This document shows positions 20,177-34,172 of a stretch of 64,000 nt of DNA, piece after piece. How positions within the stretch are numbered: the stretch's first letter is position 1; every line of letters starts with the position of its first letter. This DNA comes from Paraglaciecola sp. MB-3u-78 (lineage in GTDB: Bacteria; Pseudomonadota; Gammaproteobacteria; Enterobacterales; Alteromonadaceae). The stretch covers positions 172,243-236,242 of the forward strand of contig NZ_PJCF01000007.1 of NCBI RefSeq assembly GCF_002835935.1. The letters are read 5' to 3'. The translations under genes and the position numbers were made by a program. The notes beneath the pieces are model-generated. The model was not told the origin of the DNA and searched no databases. It was given only the letters and a program-made list of their open reading frames with translations.

Positions 20177-22453
20177 CTAAGAGTTAAGCGCAGCTGGTTT
20201 TGCCTTACTGTCAGAGAAAAACTCGAAACTTAACTCGTCATTTTTCAGGCTAATTTTCACACTACCCCCCTGACTCAAACGTCCAAACAACAACTCGTTT
20301 GCTAATTCTTTCTTAACATGCTGCTGAATAACGCGAGCCATCGGACGTGCGCCCATGTTTTTATCATAACCCTTGTTAGCTAGCCAATCACGCGCTTGGT
20401 TGCTGACTTCAAGTGAAACACCTTTGTTATCAAGCTGCACTTGCAGTTCAACAATAAATTTATCCACTACTTGTAAAATGACGTCTCGACCAAGATGATT
20501 AAACCAAACGGTTGCATCTAGCCTGTTTCTGAATTCAGGTGTGAATATTTTCTTAATCTCAGACATGGCATCATGGCTATGATCCTGTTGTTTAAAACCA
20601 ATAGAAGTTCGAATAGTCTCCTGCACACCAGCGTTTGTGGTCATAACTAACACCACGTTTCTAAAGTCTACTTTACGGCCGTTATTATCCGTTAACGTAC
20701 CATGGTCCATAACTTGTAATAAGATGTTGTAGATATCGCTATGGGCCTTTTCTACTTCATCTAACAAGATGACTGAGTACGGGTTTTTAATGACCGCATC
20801 TGTTAATAATCCTCCTTGATCGAAGCCCACGTATCCCGGAGGTGCGCCAATTAAACGACTCACCGCATGACGTTCCATATATTCAGACATATCGAATCGT
20901 AATAACTCTACGCCCATGACCTTGGCTAATTGAGCGGTCACTTCAGTTTTACCCACACCAGTAGGGCCAGCAAACAGGAAGTTACCAATAGGTTTAGTTT
21001 CATTACCTAAACCAGAGCGAGACAAGCGAATAGCATCTGTTAAGGTGTCTATGGCCTGATCTTGCCCGAATACCACCATTTTCAAGTCACGATCTAAATG
21101 TTTAAGTACTTGCTTGTCAGAGACTGATACAGACTTTTCTGGAATCCGTGCAATCTTAGAAATGATCAGCTCAATATCACTCACACCAATGGTCTTTTTA
21201 CGCTTAGAGGCAGGCAACAAGCGCTGACTTGCACCCGCTTCATCGATGACATCTATTGCTTTATCAGGCAAATGACGTTCATTGATGTACTTAGCCGATA
21301 ACTCAGCAGCTGCTCGAATAGCTTTATGTGTAAAGCGAACACTGTGGTGAGCCTCATAACGAGATTTTAAGCCCATCAGAATTTTGGTGGTATCGCTTAC
21401 TGTAGGCTCGATCACATCCACTTTTTGGAAACGACGGGCTAAGGCACGATCCTTTTCGAAAATACCTTGATATTCTTGATAGGTAGTTGACCCCATGCAG
21501 CGTAATTCGCCACTACTGAGTTTTGGTTTGAGCAAGTTCGAGGCATCCATCACACCGCCCGAAGCTGCACCTGCACCAATAATGGTATGAATTTCATCGA
21601 TAAATAAAATCGCGTCCGGGCAGGCTGCTAACTCTTTCAATATGCCTTTAAGACGTTTCTCAAAATCACCACGATATTTAGTCCCCGCTAATAAAGCCCC
21701 CATATCCAATGAATAAACCGTCGCCTCGGCAATGACCTCTGGCACTTCTTTACTCACGATACGATAAGCTAAACCTTCAGCAATAGCGGTTTTCCCCACA
21801 CCAGCTTCGCCTACCAATAACGGATTGTTTTTGCGACGACGACATAATATTTGAATACTGCGCTCTAATTCGCTATCACGACCGATAAGCGGATCGATTT
21901 TGCCGTCTTTGGCACTTTGGTTAAGGTTGGTGGAATATTTATCCAGCATAGACTCAGCTTCTTCTTGCTCGCTGGTTTCTTCTTCACTTTCTCTGTGCGC
22001 CGGAGATTCATCATCAACCTTGGATACACCATGTGAGATATAATTCACTACGTCTAAACGTGTTACATCAGATTTTTTCAAGATATAAACGGCTTGAGAC
22101 TCTTGTTCACTGAAAATAGCCACTAATACATTAGCGCCAGTGACTTCCTCTTTACCCGATGACTGAACATGAAAAACAGCACGTTGCAGCACACGTTGAA
22201 AACCAAGCGTGGGCTGAGTTTCGCGCTCGTTACCCTGCTCGTCTAACAACAAAGGCGTGGTATCTTTAACAAAATCGGTGAGTTCTTGTTTAATTGACTC
22301 AATATTGGCACCACAGGCCTTTAACGCATCTTTAGCCGCGTTATTATCAAGTAAGGCAAGCAATAGATGCTCAACTGTCATAAATTCATGACGATGCTCT
22401 CTGGCAAAAATGAACGCTTCATTTAACGTCTGCTCTAAATCTTTATTTAACAT
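20177..22453 (-). CDS. clpA: ATP-dependent Clp protease ATP-binding subunit ClpA
   Basis: The 758-residue product has an N-terminal double Clp-N domain and two AAA+ modules with Walker A motifs GEAGVGKT and GPTGVGKT and Walker B LFIDEIHT and LLDEVEKA. Length and layout match ClpA. It unfolds substrates, including N-degron substrates delivered by ClpS, for ClpP. It lies 57 bp downstream of clpS. Confidence 0.98.
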   Translation of the reverse strand: MLNKDLEQTLNEAFIFAREHRHEFMTVEHLLLALLDNNAAKDALKACGANIESIKQELTDFVKDTTPLLLDEQGNERETQPTLGFQRVLQRAVFHVQSSGKEEVTGANVLVAIFSEQESQAVYILKKSDVTRLDVVNYISHGVSKVDDESPAHRESEEETSEQEEAESMLDKYSTNLNQSAKDGKIDPLIGRDSELERSIQILCRRRKNNPLLVGEAGVGKTAIAEGLAYRIVSKEVPEVIAEATVYSLDMGALLAGTKYRGDFEKRLKGILKELAACPDAILFIDEIHTIIGAGAASGGVMDASNLLKPKLSSGELRCMGSTTYQEYQGIFEKDRALARRFQKVDVIEPTVSDTTKILMGLKSRYEAHHSVRFTHKAIRAAAELSAKYINERHLPDKAIDVIDEAGASQRLLPASKRKKTIGVSDIELIISKIARIPEKSVSVSDKQVLKHLDRDLKMVVFGQDQAIDTLTDAIRLSRSGLGNETKPIGNFLFAGPTGVGKTEVTAQLAKVMGVELLRFDMSEYMERHAVSRLIGAPPGYVGFDQGGLLTDAVIKNPYSVILLDEVEKAHSDIYNILLQVMDHGTLTDNNGRKVDFRNVVLVMTTNAGVQETIRTSIGFKQQDHSHDAMSEIKKIFTPEFRNRLDATVWFNHLGRDVILQVVDKFIVELQVQLDNKGVSLEVSNQARDWLANKGYDKNMGARPMARVIQQHVKKELANELLFGRLSQGGSVKISLKNDELSFEFFSDSKAKPAALNS

Positions 22454-22510
22454 AAGAATGCCCTCTGACTACTAGCCTATTCGAAGATGATACTTTTCTC
22501 AATCCAATCA

Positions 22511-22831
22511 TCACGCTTGCTCCATGGTACACATGAGTGGATGTTGGTGTTCTTTTGCATATCGACTAACTTGCATCACCTTAGTTTCTGCAATCTCTGC
22601 AGTATAGATGCCACAAACAGCCCTACCATGGTAGTGCACTGTAAGCATTATTTGTTGTGCTCTTTCACCGTCTACATTAAAAAATCGCATCAGTACGTCA
22701 ATTACAAAATCCATTGGTGTGTAATCATCGTTATCCAATAAAACTTTGTACATGGGTGGAGGTGCGGCTTTTCTCTTTACCGCATCAATGTCTTTCTGAC
22801 GCTCAATATCGATGATGTTATCTTTACTCAT
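22511..22831 (-). CDS. clpS: ClpAP adaptor ClpS
   Basis: The 106-residue product has the N-degron pocket segment [22 protein letters not shown] and the [20 protein letters not shown] segment, both diagnostic. ClpS binds N-terminal Leu, Phe, Tyr and Trp and delivers the substrate to ClpA. Together with aat and bpt the complete recognition branch of the bacterial N-end rule is encoded here. It is divergent from cspD, as in E. coli. Confidence 0.97.
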   Translation of the reverse strand: MSKDNIIDIERQKDIDAVKRKAAPPPMYKVLLDNDDYTPMDFVIDVLMRFFNVDGERAQQIMLTVHYHGRAVCGIYTAEIAETKVMQVSRYAKEHQHPLMCTMEQA

Positions 22832-22934
22832 AGTTCACTTATTTAGCCCAAATATTTTAAGATAATTTCCTGTGGTTGCAACTATCACCAATGTTGCAGC
22901 AATCTTACAATTTTAACAAAATGTCAAATTCACC

Positions 22935-22964
22935 TTGACAAAAACAGGTTAAAAAAACTACATT
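22935..22964 (+). promoter_or_regulatory. Probable sigma-70 promoter of cspD
   Basis: TTGACA at 22935-22940 and TACATT at 22959-22964 are separated by 18 bp. It would leave an untranslated leader of about 95 bases before the cspD start, in keeping with cold-shock-family genes. Confidence 0.55.
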
Positions 22965-23065
22965 TTAATTTGACGGTTGTATTCGGTAGTTAACACGTCT
23001 TTCCCTAATCATTAGTGTGGGGGCAAAGTTGTATTAGTTCAAGGGATTAAAAGGAAGCAAGAAGT

Positions 23066-23284
23066 ATGGCAATCGGAAAAGTAAAATGGTTCAATAATGC
23101 AAAAGGGTTTGGCTTTATTGTGCCCGATGATGGCGGTGAAGATATATTCGCACATTACTCAACAATAAAGATGGAGGGCTATCGTTCTCTCAAAGCAGGC
23201 CAAGCAGTAAAATATGAAGTGCAGCAAGGCCCAAAAGGTTTGCATGCAGAAAATATTGATTTCAATGGTGAGCCTGAAAGATAA
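23066..23284 (+). CDS. cspD: Cold-shock-like protein CspD
   Basis: The 72-residue product has the cold-shock domain with KGFGFI and IFAHYS and the CspD-type C-terminal extension [11 protein letters not shown]. Position upstream of and divergent from clpS is the E. coli arrangement. CspD inhibits DNA replication in stationary phase in E. coli. An AAGGAAG ribosome site precedes the ATG. Confidence 0.93.
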   Translation: MAIGKVKWFNNAKGFGFIVPDDGGEDIFAHYSTIKMEGYRSLKAGQAVKYEVQQGPKGLHAENIDFNGEPER

Positions 23285-23300
23285 TCTTTTATCTGAAATA

Positions 23301-23330
23301 AAAAAAGCAGACTTTAACGTCTGCTTTTTT
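23301..23330. terminator. Bidirectional terminator between cspD and icd
   Basis: AAAAAAGCAGAC and GTCTGCTTTTTT pair perfectly around TTTAAC, 16 bp after the cspD stop and about 50 bp after the convergent icd stop. Confidence 0.92.
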
Positions 23331-23381
23331 GTTGGTGCATAGTGTGTACTTATATCACACGCCATAAACATGGCGTATCAG

Positions 23382-25733
<2,352 letters not shown>

Positions 25734-25883
25734 CTAGATTAGATCTAGAAAGACAATGATTAATATATGGGTTGATTTGTGAAGTACAAGTTTTGCTTGC
25801 ATAATTTATTCTAAAAATCACACATTCATTCAAATATGTACAGTAATCGATCAATCAATTTACGGCCTAATCAATAGTTAAAT

Positions 25884-26483
25884 ATGTCAAAACTACCTAA
25901 TACACGTTCTAAAAAAATCACGCCTAAACCCGCAACAACTTTTCCCGTTAAAACACGTATTGTATTGTTTAATAAACCTTTTGATGTACTGACCCAGTTT
26001 ACCGACCAAGCTGGCAGACAAACCCTCAAAGATTTTATTCCCATATCAGATGTTTATGCCGCGGGTCGCTTAGACAAAGACAGCGAAGGGTTATTGGTAT
26101 TAACTAACGACGGAAAATTACAAAACAAACTGGCCTCGCCGAAGTTTAAAACAGCCAAAACTTACTGGGTGCAAGTCGAGGGCGTTCCTCAGGATAAAGA
26201 TTTAGAACAGTTGCGTAATGGCGTTAACTTAAAAGACGGTATGACCCAAGCTGCTAAGGTCGATTTAATCGACGAACCTGCATTTTGGGATCGTAACCCT
26301 CCCGTACGTTTTAGGCAAAATAAGCCTACTAGTTGGTTATCTATTACAATTTCTGAGGGTCGAAATCGACAGGTAAGGCGTATGACAGCGCATGTTGGGT
26401 TGCCTACTTTGCGGTTAATTCGTTATAGCGTGGGGGATTGGACGATTGATGGGATTGGGAATGGGGAGTATGTGGAGGTTTGA
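25884..26483 (+). CDS. rluE: 23S rRNA pseudouridine-2457 synthase RluE (RsuA family)
   Basis: The 199-residue product has the RsuA-family catalytic motif [18 protein letters not shown] with the active-site aspartate, and the GRNRQVRRM segment. It lacks an S4 domain, as RluE does. Divergent position from icd is also seen in E. coli relatives. It isomerises one uridine of 23S rRNA. Confidence 0.92.
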   Translation: MSKLPNTRSKKITPKPATTFPVKTRIVLFNKPFDVLTQFTDQAGRQTLKDFIPISDVYAAGRLDKDSEGLLVLTNDGKLQNKLASPKFKTAKTYWVQVEGVPQDKDLEQLRNGVNLKDGMTQAAKVDLIDEPAFWDRNPPVRFRQNKPTSWLSITISEGRNRQVRRMTAHVGLPTLRLIRYSVGDWTIDGIGNGEYVEV

Positions 26484-26485
26484 GT

Positions 26486-26523
26486 GTTTTAGAATCTCAC
26501 TTTTGCATGTGAGATTCTAAAAC
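26486..26523. repeat. Perfect 15-bp inverted repeat after rluE
   Basis: GTTTTAGAATCTCAC and GTGAGATTCTAAAAC pair perfectly around an 8-base loop, 2 bp after the rluE stop. No T-run follows on either strand, so it is not a textbook terminator, though it may still stop or stabilise transcripts. Confidence 0.8.
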
Positions 26524-27060
26524 GAGTAAAAGCATGCGCTGACGCTTACTGGCCTCCATGCCAGTTTTTGACTTGAATCCCTTCAAGCCAGTTACTTTTT
26601 TTGCTGCAGCTAAAAAAAAGTCACCAGAAAAAAGCCGCTCGAGGGCAATGCTCTTCATCCGGTTATTTTGTAAATTAAGCTGGGTGAAAATGGATTTTTT
26701 AGAAGCACGGCTTCGCCCAGTTGAACAGCTCGACAACGAGGTCGAGATTGGGTGCTGATCATCATGGACGAGTAATTGACTAACCTAAAGTGTATGAACC
26801 TGGTTGCGAAGGGATTCTCAAATTTGCCAAATAATTCACCCTGTTGAGACACCATCACTTTATTGAGACATCCATTGTAACAAACCAGTAGCATAGCTGA
26901 ACACAGGTTCGGAGGCTGACTTGAGGATTTTCAGAGCGCTTGATTTTACTATTTAATTTAAACGTTCTTTCTGAGGTTGGTTAACACTTATTGAAAAATA
27001 ATTTACTACAAATTGAACTTATATTGTTACTACCCCTCTGAATATACAGTTTTTATGTGT
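26524..27060. other. Gene-poor stretch, no supported gene
   Basis: Short frames on both strands (26497-26736 minus, 26558-26758 plus) overlap each other and have no recognisable family, no good start site and low-complexity composition. The segment around 26560-26700 has a coding-like minus-strand texture (FLAAAKKVTG, SKTGMEASKRQR) reminiscent of spurious translations of dispersed intergenic repeats in related genomes. I see no confident feature here. Confidence 0.4.
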
Positions 27061-27072
27061 GTTCTCATTTTT

Positions 27073-27101
27073 AAGCCTGATTTTTATCAGGCTTTTTTTT
27101 G
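27073..27101 (+). terminator. Orphan Rho-independent terminator
   Basis: AAGCCTGA and TCAGGCTT pair around a T-rich loop and are followed by a run of T. No gene on the plus strand ends within 580 bp upstream, so it may end a small RNA; nothing else supports that. The following 180 bp to the next gene hold no feature I can name. Confidence 0.75.
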
Positions 27102-27283
27102 CCTGTTATACGGGTTAACAGTTCCTCCTGAATTAGGATTCGAGTCATGATAATTCGATGTAATTCGTGAGTGGGTTATCAGTTCACATTGTTATGTGGG
27201 GCTTTATTGGGTCGTTCCAAACGTCCTTCTTGGATGTCCATGCACCTGTGTATGATTATTGAATAATACTTATTCAAAACGTC

Positions 27284-28036
27284 TCATTTGATAAGGAGTT
27301 GTGCGTATTCAGCGGTTTTTTCAAATTTGCGGGCGGCATGTTGTAAGCGATTCACTATTTTGATGTCTGTTGTTTTACTAATAGCTATATAGCTACTGCG
27401 TTGGTTTTCTGGGACTATTTCTTTGTAGCTAATAGCGACGTCTGATCTTCCTCTTTTATTTAAGACGTTCTTAATATTAACAGGATCGCCATACACTAAG
27501 TCGACTCGACCATTTTCTAGTAAAGTAACCTCTAGTTTCCCCTCAGAGACGACATACAGGTTTTTTTGCTCTGAGAAGCCATGTGAGGTGAGCTCATTGT
27601 ATCCTGCAGAGTCTTTCACTATAGCGATCAATTTTTGCTTAGCTTGCTTCATATTATCGACATAATTTTCTGGCTTGCTTGTTAAAGAGATAAATACTCT
27701 TGTTAAATTACTGACCTTTATAAGCCAATGAAAATCATCTTGCCGTTCAGGTGTTTTTATCATACTTAAAATCAAGGTATTAGGATTATTGCTCGCGGTT
27801 GCAAAAGCACGTACCCAGGGCATAAACTCAATTTTGGCATCGAGTTGTGCTTCTTTTAAAATGGCTTGAAGGATCTCAATGGAAGGACCTTTACTCTCAC
27901 CGTTTTCAAAATATTGAAGTAGGCGATTGTCATTGGCGACTGCCAATAAATTAGTCTCTATACTTTCCCTTGCGAAAGGGCATAAAGAAGCGCTAAGACA
28001 TAAAAATAATACCAATGAGTTTATTGTAAATTGCAT
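27284..28036 (-). CDS. Periplasmic solute-binding protein, SBP-bac-3 like, orphan
   Basis: The 250-residue product has a signal peptide (about residues 1-22) and the pattern of family 3 binding proteins: LQAILKEAQLDAKIEFMPWVRAF in the first lobe and GRVDLVYGD in the second. No permease or ATPase genes adjoin it. Orphans of this kind in Alteromonadales are often paired with sensor proteins or have no known ligand. Substrate unknown. Confidence 0.8.
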   Translation of the reverse strand: MQFTINSLVLFLCLSASLCPFARESIETNLLAVANDNRLLQYFENGESKGPSIEILQAILKEAQLDAKIEFMPWVRAFATASNNPNTLILSMIKTPERQDDFHWLIKVSNLTRVFISLTSKPENYVDNMKQAKQKLIAIVKDSAGYNELTSHGFSEQKNLYVVSEGKLEVTLLENGRVDLVYGDPVNIKNVLNKRGRSDVAISYKEIVPENQRSSYIAISKTTDIKIVNRLQHAARKFEKTAEYAQLLIK

Positions 28037-28263
28037 AATAACCCCTGTTTTTGAGTGCGCAGTAGAATAAACATTACTAGAAACTCATTTAATAAATTTT
28101 AGATTCGAAAACGCAGTGCCGAAACCGATTCTTTTGCTCTAGGTATTTAATATCTCATTTTGTTTCAGTAAACCTTCAAATGAAACTCAGTTTATGTGAT
28201 GCTAAATCTCTAAAATTTACAATATGTATATTCCCTCCTATTAAAAAACATAAGAAAATTGTT

Positions 28264-28888
28264 ATGAATGTAGAAGAAAACTCTGAGCTGGTCCCCACAA
28301 AATTAACTGGCCAAAACATTTATCTACGAACCGCTAGGATGTCTGATTTTGTAGCTATTAAAGTTTATAGACAAGATCCTGAAAAATTCTAAATATATTA
28401 GACCACCAGAGAATGACGATGATACATTAAGGATCATCGATGGGCTATGCAAACCATGGCGATTCACAGAAGGACAGTGGAATGGTTTTGTGATTTGTCT
28501 GACCGGTGATGACACTGTTATTGGTGAAATAGTTTTTAGAGTAGAGGATTGGCATAACCAAAGAGCCGAGATTGGCTATCGTATTAACCAAACCGCAGCG
28601 GGTCGAGGCGTGTCTATAGAAGCTTTAAAACTGCTTGTGGATTTATTATTTAAAGACCTAGGCTTCTTTAAGCTGCTAGCCAAATGTGATCCTAGAAATA
28701 CTGGTTCATATCGCGTAATGGAGAAACAGGGATTTAAAAGAGAAGCCATTTTTAAAGAGCACTATTTGCTAGGGGTTGAATGGACTGATCAATACGACTA
28801 TGGCCTACTCGCATCAGAATGGAACAACATAGCTAAGAATCCCTTTAGGGAGCCCAATTGGTTATTTAAGACTTTAAACATACTTTAA
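28264..28888 (+). pseudogene. GNAT-family N-acetyltransferase (RimJ/RimL type), frameshifted
   Basis: The frame from ATG 28264 starts like a RimJ/RimL acetyltransferase (TGQNIYLRTARMSDF) and stops at 28392. The second frame continues with NSKYIRPP, then GEIVFRVEDWHNQRAEIGYRI, the acetyl-CoA loop GRGVSIEALKLLVDLLF and GSYRVMEKQGFKREAI. The break is in an A-run at about 28381-28386: one A fewer would give DPENSKYIRPPEN in one frame. Either a one-base insertion or an assembly error in a homopolymer. Confidence 0.8.
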
Positions 28889-28934
28889 AGGATGCTAATG
28901 GCTTAATTTGATTATTTGAGTGCGTCATGCAATA

Positions 28935-28948
28935 CTCCCTTAAAGGAG
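28935..28948. promoter_or_regulatory. Candidate HipB operator upstream of hipBA
   Basis: CTCC and GGAG are arranged as an inverted repeat around CTTAAA, 45 bp before the antitoxin start. E. coli HipB binds inverted repeats with TATCC/GGATA arms, so the layout but not the exact sequence is similar. Only one clear copy is seen. Confidence 0.4.
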
Positions 28949-28992
28949 CATAATCATGCATATGCAACACAAAACATCTTTTAAGGCTTATT

Positions 28993-29328
28993 ATGGATTT
29001 CGATCATTTGACGGCTAATGCCATTGCAGGCGAATTAGGCGCTAGAATTAAAACCGCTCGGCTGAACGCTAATCTCACCCAAAAAGCTTTAGCTAAAAAA
29101 GCGGGGGTATCTCTCAAAGCTGTGACTAATGGTGAGAAAGGCAAATCAACACTTGAATCAATGATTGCTATTCTCATAGCCCTTAAAATGTCAGAGCAGC
29201 TAAATTCATTTATACCAAAACAGAAAATCTCTCCCGTTCAGCTCATTGAACTGCAAGGTAAAGAACGCAAAAGAGCCACTAGCAGCTCCAAAAACAGCGC
29301 CCAAACTAAGGACACCGCAAAATGGTAA
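28993..29328 (+). CDS. hipB: HipB-like antitoxin (Cro/C1 helix-turn-helix)
   Basis: The 111-residue product has an HTH_3 domain at about residues 14-68 (LGARIKTARLNANLTQKALAKKAGVSLKAV). The C-terminal tail is lysine/serine rich and probably flexible. Its stop overlaps the hipA-like gene by 7 bp. By family knowledge it represses the operon and neutralises the HipA-type kinase. Confidence 0.87.
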   Translation: MDFDHLTANAIAGELGARIKTARLNANLTQKALAKKAGVSLKAVTNGEKGKSTLESMIAILIALKMSEQLNSFIPKQKISPVQLIELQGKERKRATSSSKNSAQTKDTAKW

Positions 29329-30641
29329 CCGAGGTAGTAAAGGTTAGATACAAAGAATACGACGTAGGCGCGGTTAGCTATAACACAGAGACCCAAATGG
29401 GAGCGTTTGAGTATTTCCCGAGCTTTATCAAAACAGGTATTGAATTATCGCCACTAAAAATGCCTTTAGCTAAAAAGATTTACTCCTTTCCCCAGATAGA
29501 TCAGGTAACTTTCAAAGGGCTACCTGGACTTATTGCTGATTCACTGCCGGATGATTTTGGTAATGCTGTGATGAATGCATGGATAGCCAGTCTAGGTAAA
29601 TCAACAAGGGATATCACTCCTTTACAAAGACTTCAGTACACTGGCATGCGGGGGATGGGGGCCTTAACCTATTCACCAGCGACAAAAAGAAAAAATCTTA
29701 ATGCTTCTCAGCCAATACACATCGAGTCACTTATTTCTATCGCCCAAGAGGTGTTAGATAAACGTCAACAATTTAACGTTAAACTGAACAATGACGGGCA
29801 AGAAAAGCAAGAAGAAATGATGTCTCTACTGTCAGTTGGTATGAGCGCAGGTGGAGCAAGGCCGAAAGCTGTTCTTGCCTTCAACAACGATTTCAGCCAA
29901 GTACGTTCAGGTCAAACTGATGCACCAAATGGCTTTACGCACTATCTCATGAAATTTGACGGCGTCAGCGAACACAATAAAAATAAAGAGACCTTTGGCG
30001 ACCCTATGGGTTATGGCGCGATGGAGTATACCTACCACTTATTAGCTAAAGAGTGCGGTATCCATATGATGCCATGCCGTCTACTTAATGAGGGCAAACG
30101 AAGACATTTTATTACCGAAAGATTTGATCGTATCGGCAATGAAAAAGTACACGTACAAACCCTGAACGCTCTTGAGCACGTAAGCTACAAACAAGTTGGT
30201 TCGTACTCTTATGCTGAACTATTTAGCACAGCTAGAAAGCTGAGCTTGAGTCCAGACGATGCGATGCAGTTATTCAAACGCATGGTATTTAACGTTATTG
30301 CACGCAATCATGATGATCACAGCAAAAATTTTGGTTTTTTATTAGATACAGATAATAAATGGCAACTCGCCCCAGCTTATGATCTAGCCTATAGCTACAA
30401 ACCCGACAGCCATTGGGTAAGTAAACATTGGATGACTCTAAATGGTAAACAAGACAACTTCACAAGAAATGATTTCTATAGTTTTGAAAAACTAAGCCCT
30501 ATTTTTAGCAAACGAAATATAGATGATGTTTTAAATCAAACCATAGAAGCGGTATCACACTGGGATAAACTGGCCTTAGAACAAGATGTACCGAACACAC
30601 TGATAAAAGAAGTAAGCCATAACCTAAGGCTTTCTTTGTAG
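29322..30641 (+). CDS. hipA: HipA-family toxin kinase
   Basis: The 439-residue product shows the HipA layout: an N-terminal subdomain (GLIADSLPDDFG near residue 70), then the C-terminal kinase with the catalytic loop ARNHDDHSKNFGFLLD and the metal-binding LAPAYDLAYS. Catalytic aspartates and asparagine are present, so it appears active. E. coli HipA phosphorylates glutamyl-tRNA synthetase; paralogues can have other synthetase targets, so the substrate here is open. Overlap with hipB implies translational coupling. Confidence 0.9.
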   Translation: MVTEVVKVRYKEYDVGAVSYNTETQMGAFEYFPSFIKTGIELSPLKMPLAKKIYSFPQIDQVTFKGLPGLIADSLPDDFGNAVMNAWIASLGKSTRDITPLQRLQYTGMRGMGALTYSPATKRKNLNASQPIHIESLISIAQEVLDKRQQFNVKLNNDGQEKQEEMMSLLSVGMSAGGARPKAVLAFNNDFSQVRSGQTDAPNGFTHYLMKFDGVSEHNKNKETFGDPMGYGAMEYTYHLLAKECGIHMMPCRLLNEGKRRHFITERFDRIGNEKVHVQTLNALEHVSYKQVGSYSYAELFSTARKLSLSPDDAMQLFKRMVFNVIARNHDDHSKNFGFLLDTDNKWQLAPAYDLAYSYKPDSHWVSKHWMTLNGKQDNFTRNDFYSFEKLSPIFSKRNIDDVLNQTIEAVSHWDKLALEQDVPNTLIKEVSHNLRLSL

Positions 30642-30900
30642 TTTGGAATTAACAGTAATCGATGGGATCAGTGGATTATTCTGAAGCTTTAAAGGCAGAA
30701 CAGCTGTGGCGGAGCCACTAAATCGGTTGTCGGCTTCGCCGATGCTTTTGACCTACCCTCGCATGTATGTTCGCCAATTATCACCTTCAAACAAAGACTT
30801 TCATATACCTAAATCCGATGATTAAGCAGATGATTTCCCACAAAAAAACTGCTAAACTTCCTGCCCATTTTTTAGCCTCTAATTTTCACATTCAAAATTT

Positions 30901-32031
30901 ATGACAACAACTTCCCAAAGCAACAATGACACTCAAGACAACAGCCAAATAAAAGTGGTGGTAGGGATGTCTGGAGGTGTGGATTCTTCTGTTTCAGCTT
31001 ATCTTCTCAAGCAGCAAGGCTACCAAGTGGAAGGCCTGTTTATGAAAAACTGGGAAGAAGACGACAATGATGAGTATTGTGCTGCAGCAGAAGACTTAAA
31101 AGATGCCCAGTCTGTATCAGATAAGTTGGGGATCACCCTACACACAATTAACTTTGCGGCTGAGTATTGGGATAACGTATTTGAGTACTTCTTGGCTGAG
31201 TACAAAGCAGGTCGTACCCCTAATCCTGACATTATGTGCAACAAAGAAATCAAATTTAAAGCCTTTCTGGAATTTGCAGCTGAAGAATTAAGCGCAGATT
31301 ATATTGCGACAGGCCATTATGTGCAGTGCTCCAACGCCACTGGCAATTGGCAGATGTTGCGTGGTTTGGATGACAACAAGGATCAAAGTTACTTTTTATA
31401 TACCTTAGGTGAGCAACATATCGCTCAGACACTTTTCCCTATTGGTCATTTAGAAAAACCCAAGGTACGAGAAATAGCCTTAGAGCAGGGTTTAGTGACT
31501 CACGATAAAAAAGACAGCACCGGCATTTGTTTTATCGGTGAGCGCAAATTCAAAGACTTTTTGGCGCAATATTTACCTGCACAACCGGGAGAAATTGAAA
31601 CCGCTGAAGGTAAAATCATCGGCAAACATGAAGGTCTGATGTACCACACATTAGGGCAGCGTAAAGGTCTGTTGATTGGTGGTATGAAAGAGTACGGCGA
31701 AGAGCCTTGGTATGTTGTAGATAAAGATATTCAGCGTAATGTGCTGATTGTAGGCCAAGGTGCCAATCACCCTCGCCTCTACTCAACTGGACTGTTAGCA
31801 AATCAATTGCATTGGGTTGATCGCAAAGGCCCTGAACAAGCCATAAAATGTTCGGTAAAAACCCGGTATCGCCAACAAGATATTCCTTGCCAAATAACAC
31901 CCAATACTGATGGTAGTCTATTGGTTGAATTTGATGAACCACAAAAAGCCGTTACCCCAGGTCAGTCTGCTGTTTTTTACCAAAACAAGATGTGTTTGGG
32001 TGGTGGCATAATTGAGAATTATATCCGTTAA
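30901..32031 (+). CDS. mnmA: tRNA 2-thiouridylase MnmA
   Basis: The 376-residue product has the PP-loop [13 protein letters not shown], the catalytic cysteines in [12 protein letters not shown] and [12 protein letters not shown], and the [15 protein letters not shown] segment near residue 250. It thiolates the wobble uridine of Lys, Glu and Gln tRNAs. A 20-residue hydrophilic N-terminal extension (Thr/Ser/Asn-rich) precedes the PP-loop. The stop overlaps the hflD start by one base. Confidence 0.97.
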   Translation: MTTTSQSNNDTQDNSQIKVVVGMSGGVDSSVSAYLLKQQGYQVEGLFMKNWEEDDNDEYCAAAEDLKDAQSVSDKLGITLHTINFAAEYWDNVFEYFLAEYKAGRTPNPDIMCNKEIKFKAFLEFAAEELSADYIATGHYVQCSNATGNWQMLRGLDDNKDQSYFLYTLGEQHIAQTLFPIGHLEKPKVREIALEQGLVTHDKKDSTGICFIGERKFKDFLAQYLPAQPGEIETAEGKIIGKHEGLMYHTLGQRKGLLIGGMKEYGEEPWYVVDKDIQRNVLIVGQGANHPRLYSTGLLANQLHWVDRKGPEQAIKCSVKTRYRQQDIPCQITPNTDGSLLVEFDEPQKAVTPGQSAVFYQNKMCLGGGIIENYIR

Positions 32032-32678
32032 TGAGTACTAATAATCATCGTCGATTTCATGAGAGCAACATCGCCTTAGCAGGTTTGTGTCAAGCGGCAG
32101 CGTTAGTGAAACAAATAGCCCGTAGTAATGAATATGATAGTCAAGCTTTAACGACATCGCTCAATAGCATTGCCATTACTACTTCCGACAATACCGAACA
32201 AGTATTTGGTGATGTCAATCACTTAGCTTTGGGTTATCAAACCATACTGTCTCAGCTTAGCAATCAATCAACTAACAAAGACGTAGAAGTCACACGTTAT
32301 ATTGCCAATTTGTTATCTATAGAGCGAAAACTCAGTTCAAGTAAAAAGACTATGGCACTGCTAGGTGAACGTATTTCAAATATTCAAAGGCAACAGCTGC
32401 ATTTAGATATATCCGACAGTCAAATGTTGAGTAACTTAGCCAGTATTTATACTGATGTGGTGAGCCCAGTCGCTAGAAAAATCCAAGTAGCTGGAGATCC
32501 AGAAAAATTGAAACGCCCTGATAATCAGCACCGTGTGCGAGCTATATTATTAGCCGGCGTGCGCGCGGCTGTTTTATGGCGACAACTGGGTGGTAAACGC
32601 CGACATATATTATTTAGTCGCCAACAAATATTAGATAGCGCACAACAGACTTTAAACAACATTAGCACACCAAATTAG
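32031..32678 (+). CDS. hflD: High-frequency lysogenisation protein HflD homologue
   Basis: The 215-residue product fits the all-helical HflD/YcfC family (NIALAGLCQAAALVKQIAR at the N-terminus and RVRAILLAGVRAAVLWRQLGG near the C-terminus). It lies between mnmA and purB as in E. coli. HflD of E. coli binds the phage lambda CII protein; its native role is unclear. Confidence 0.95.
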   Translation: MSTNNHRRFHESNIALAGLCQAAALVKQIARSNEYDSQALTTSLNSIAITTSDNTEQVFGDVNHLALGYQTILSQLSNQSTNKDVEVTRYIANLLSIERKLSSSKKTMALLGERISNIQRQQLHLDISDSQMLSNLASIYTDVVSPVARKIQVAGDPEKLKRPDNQHRVRAILLAGVRAAVLWRQLGGKRRHILFSRQQILDSAQQTLNNISTPN

Positions 32679-34070
<1,392 letters not shown>

Positions 34071-34172
34071 AAGAGCGCCGCCATCTAAACTACATTAGCC
34101 TAAATTCCTACCCGAAAATTGTCGGGGTGAACTACACTTAGTCTTCACTCCGATTTTTAAAGGGATTTAAAA

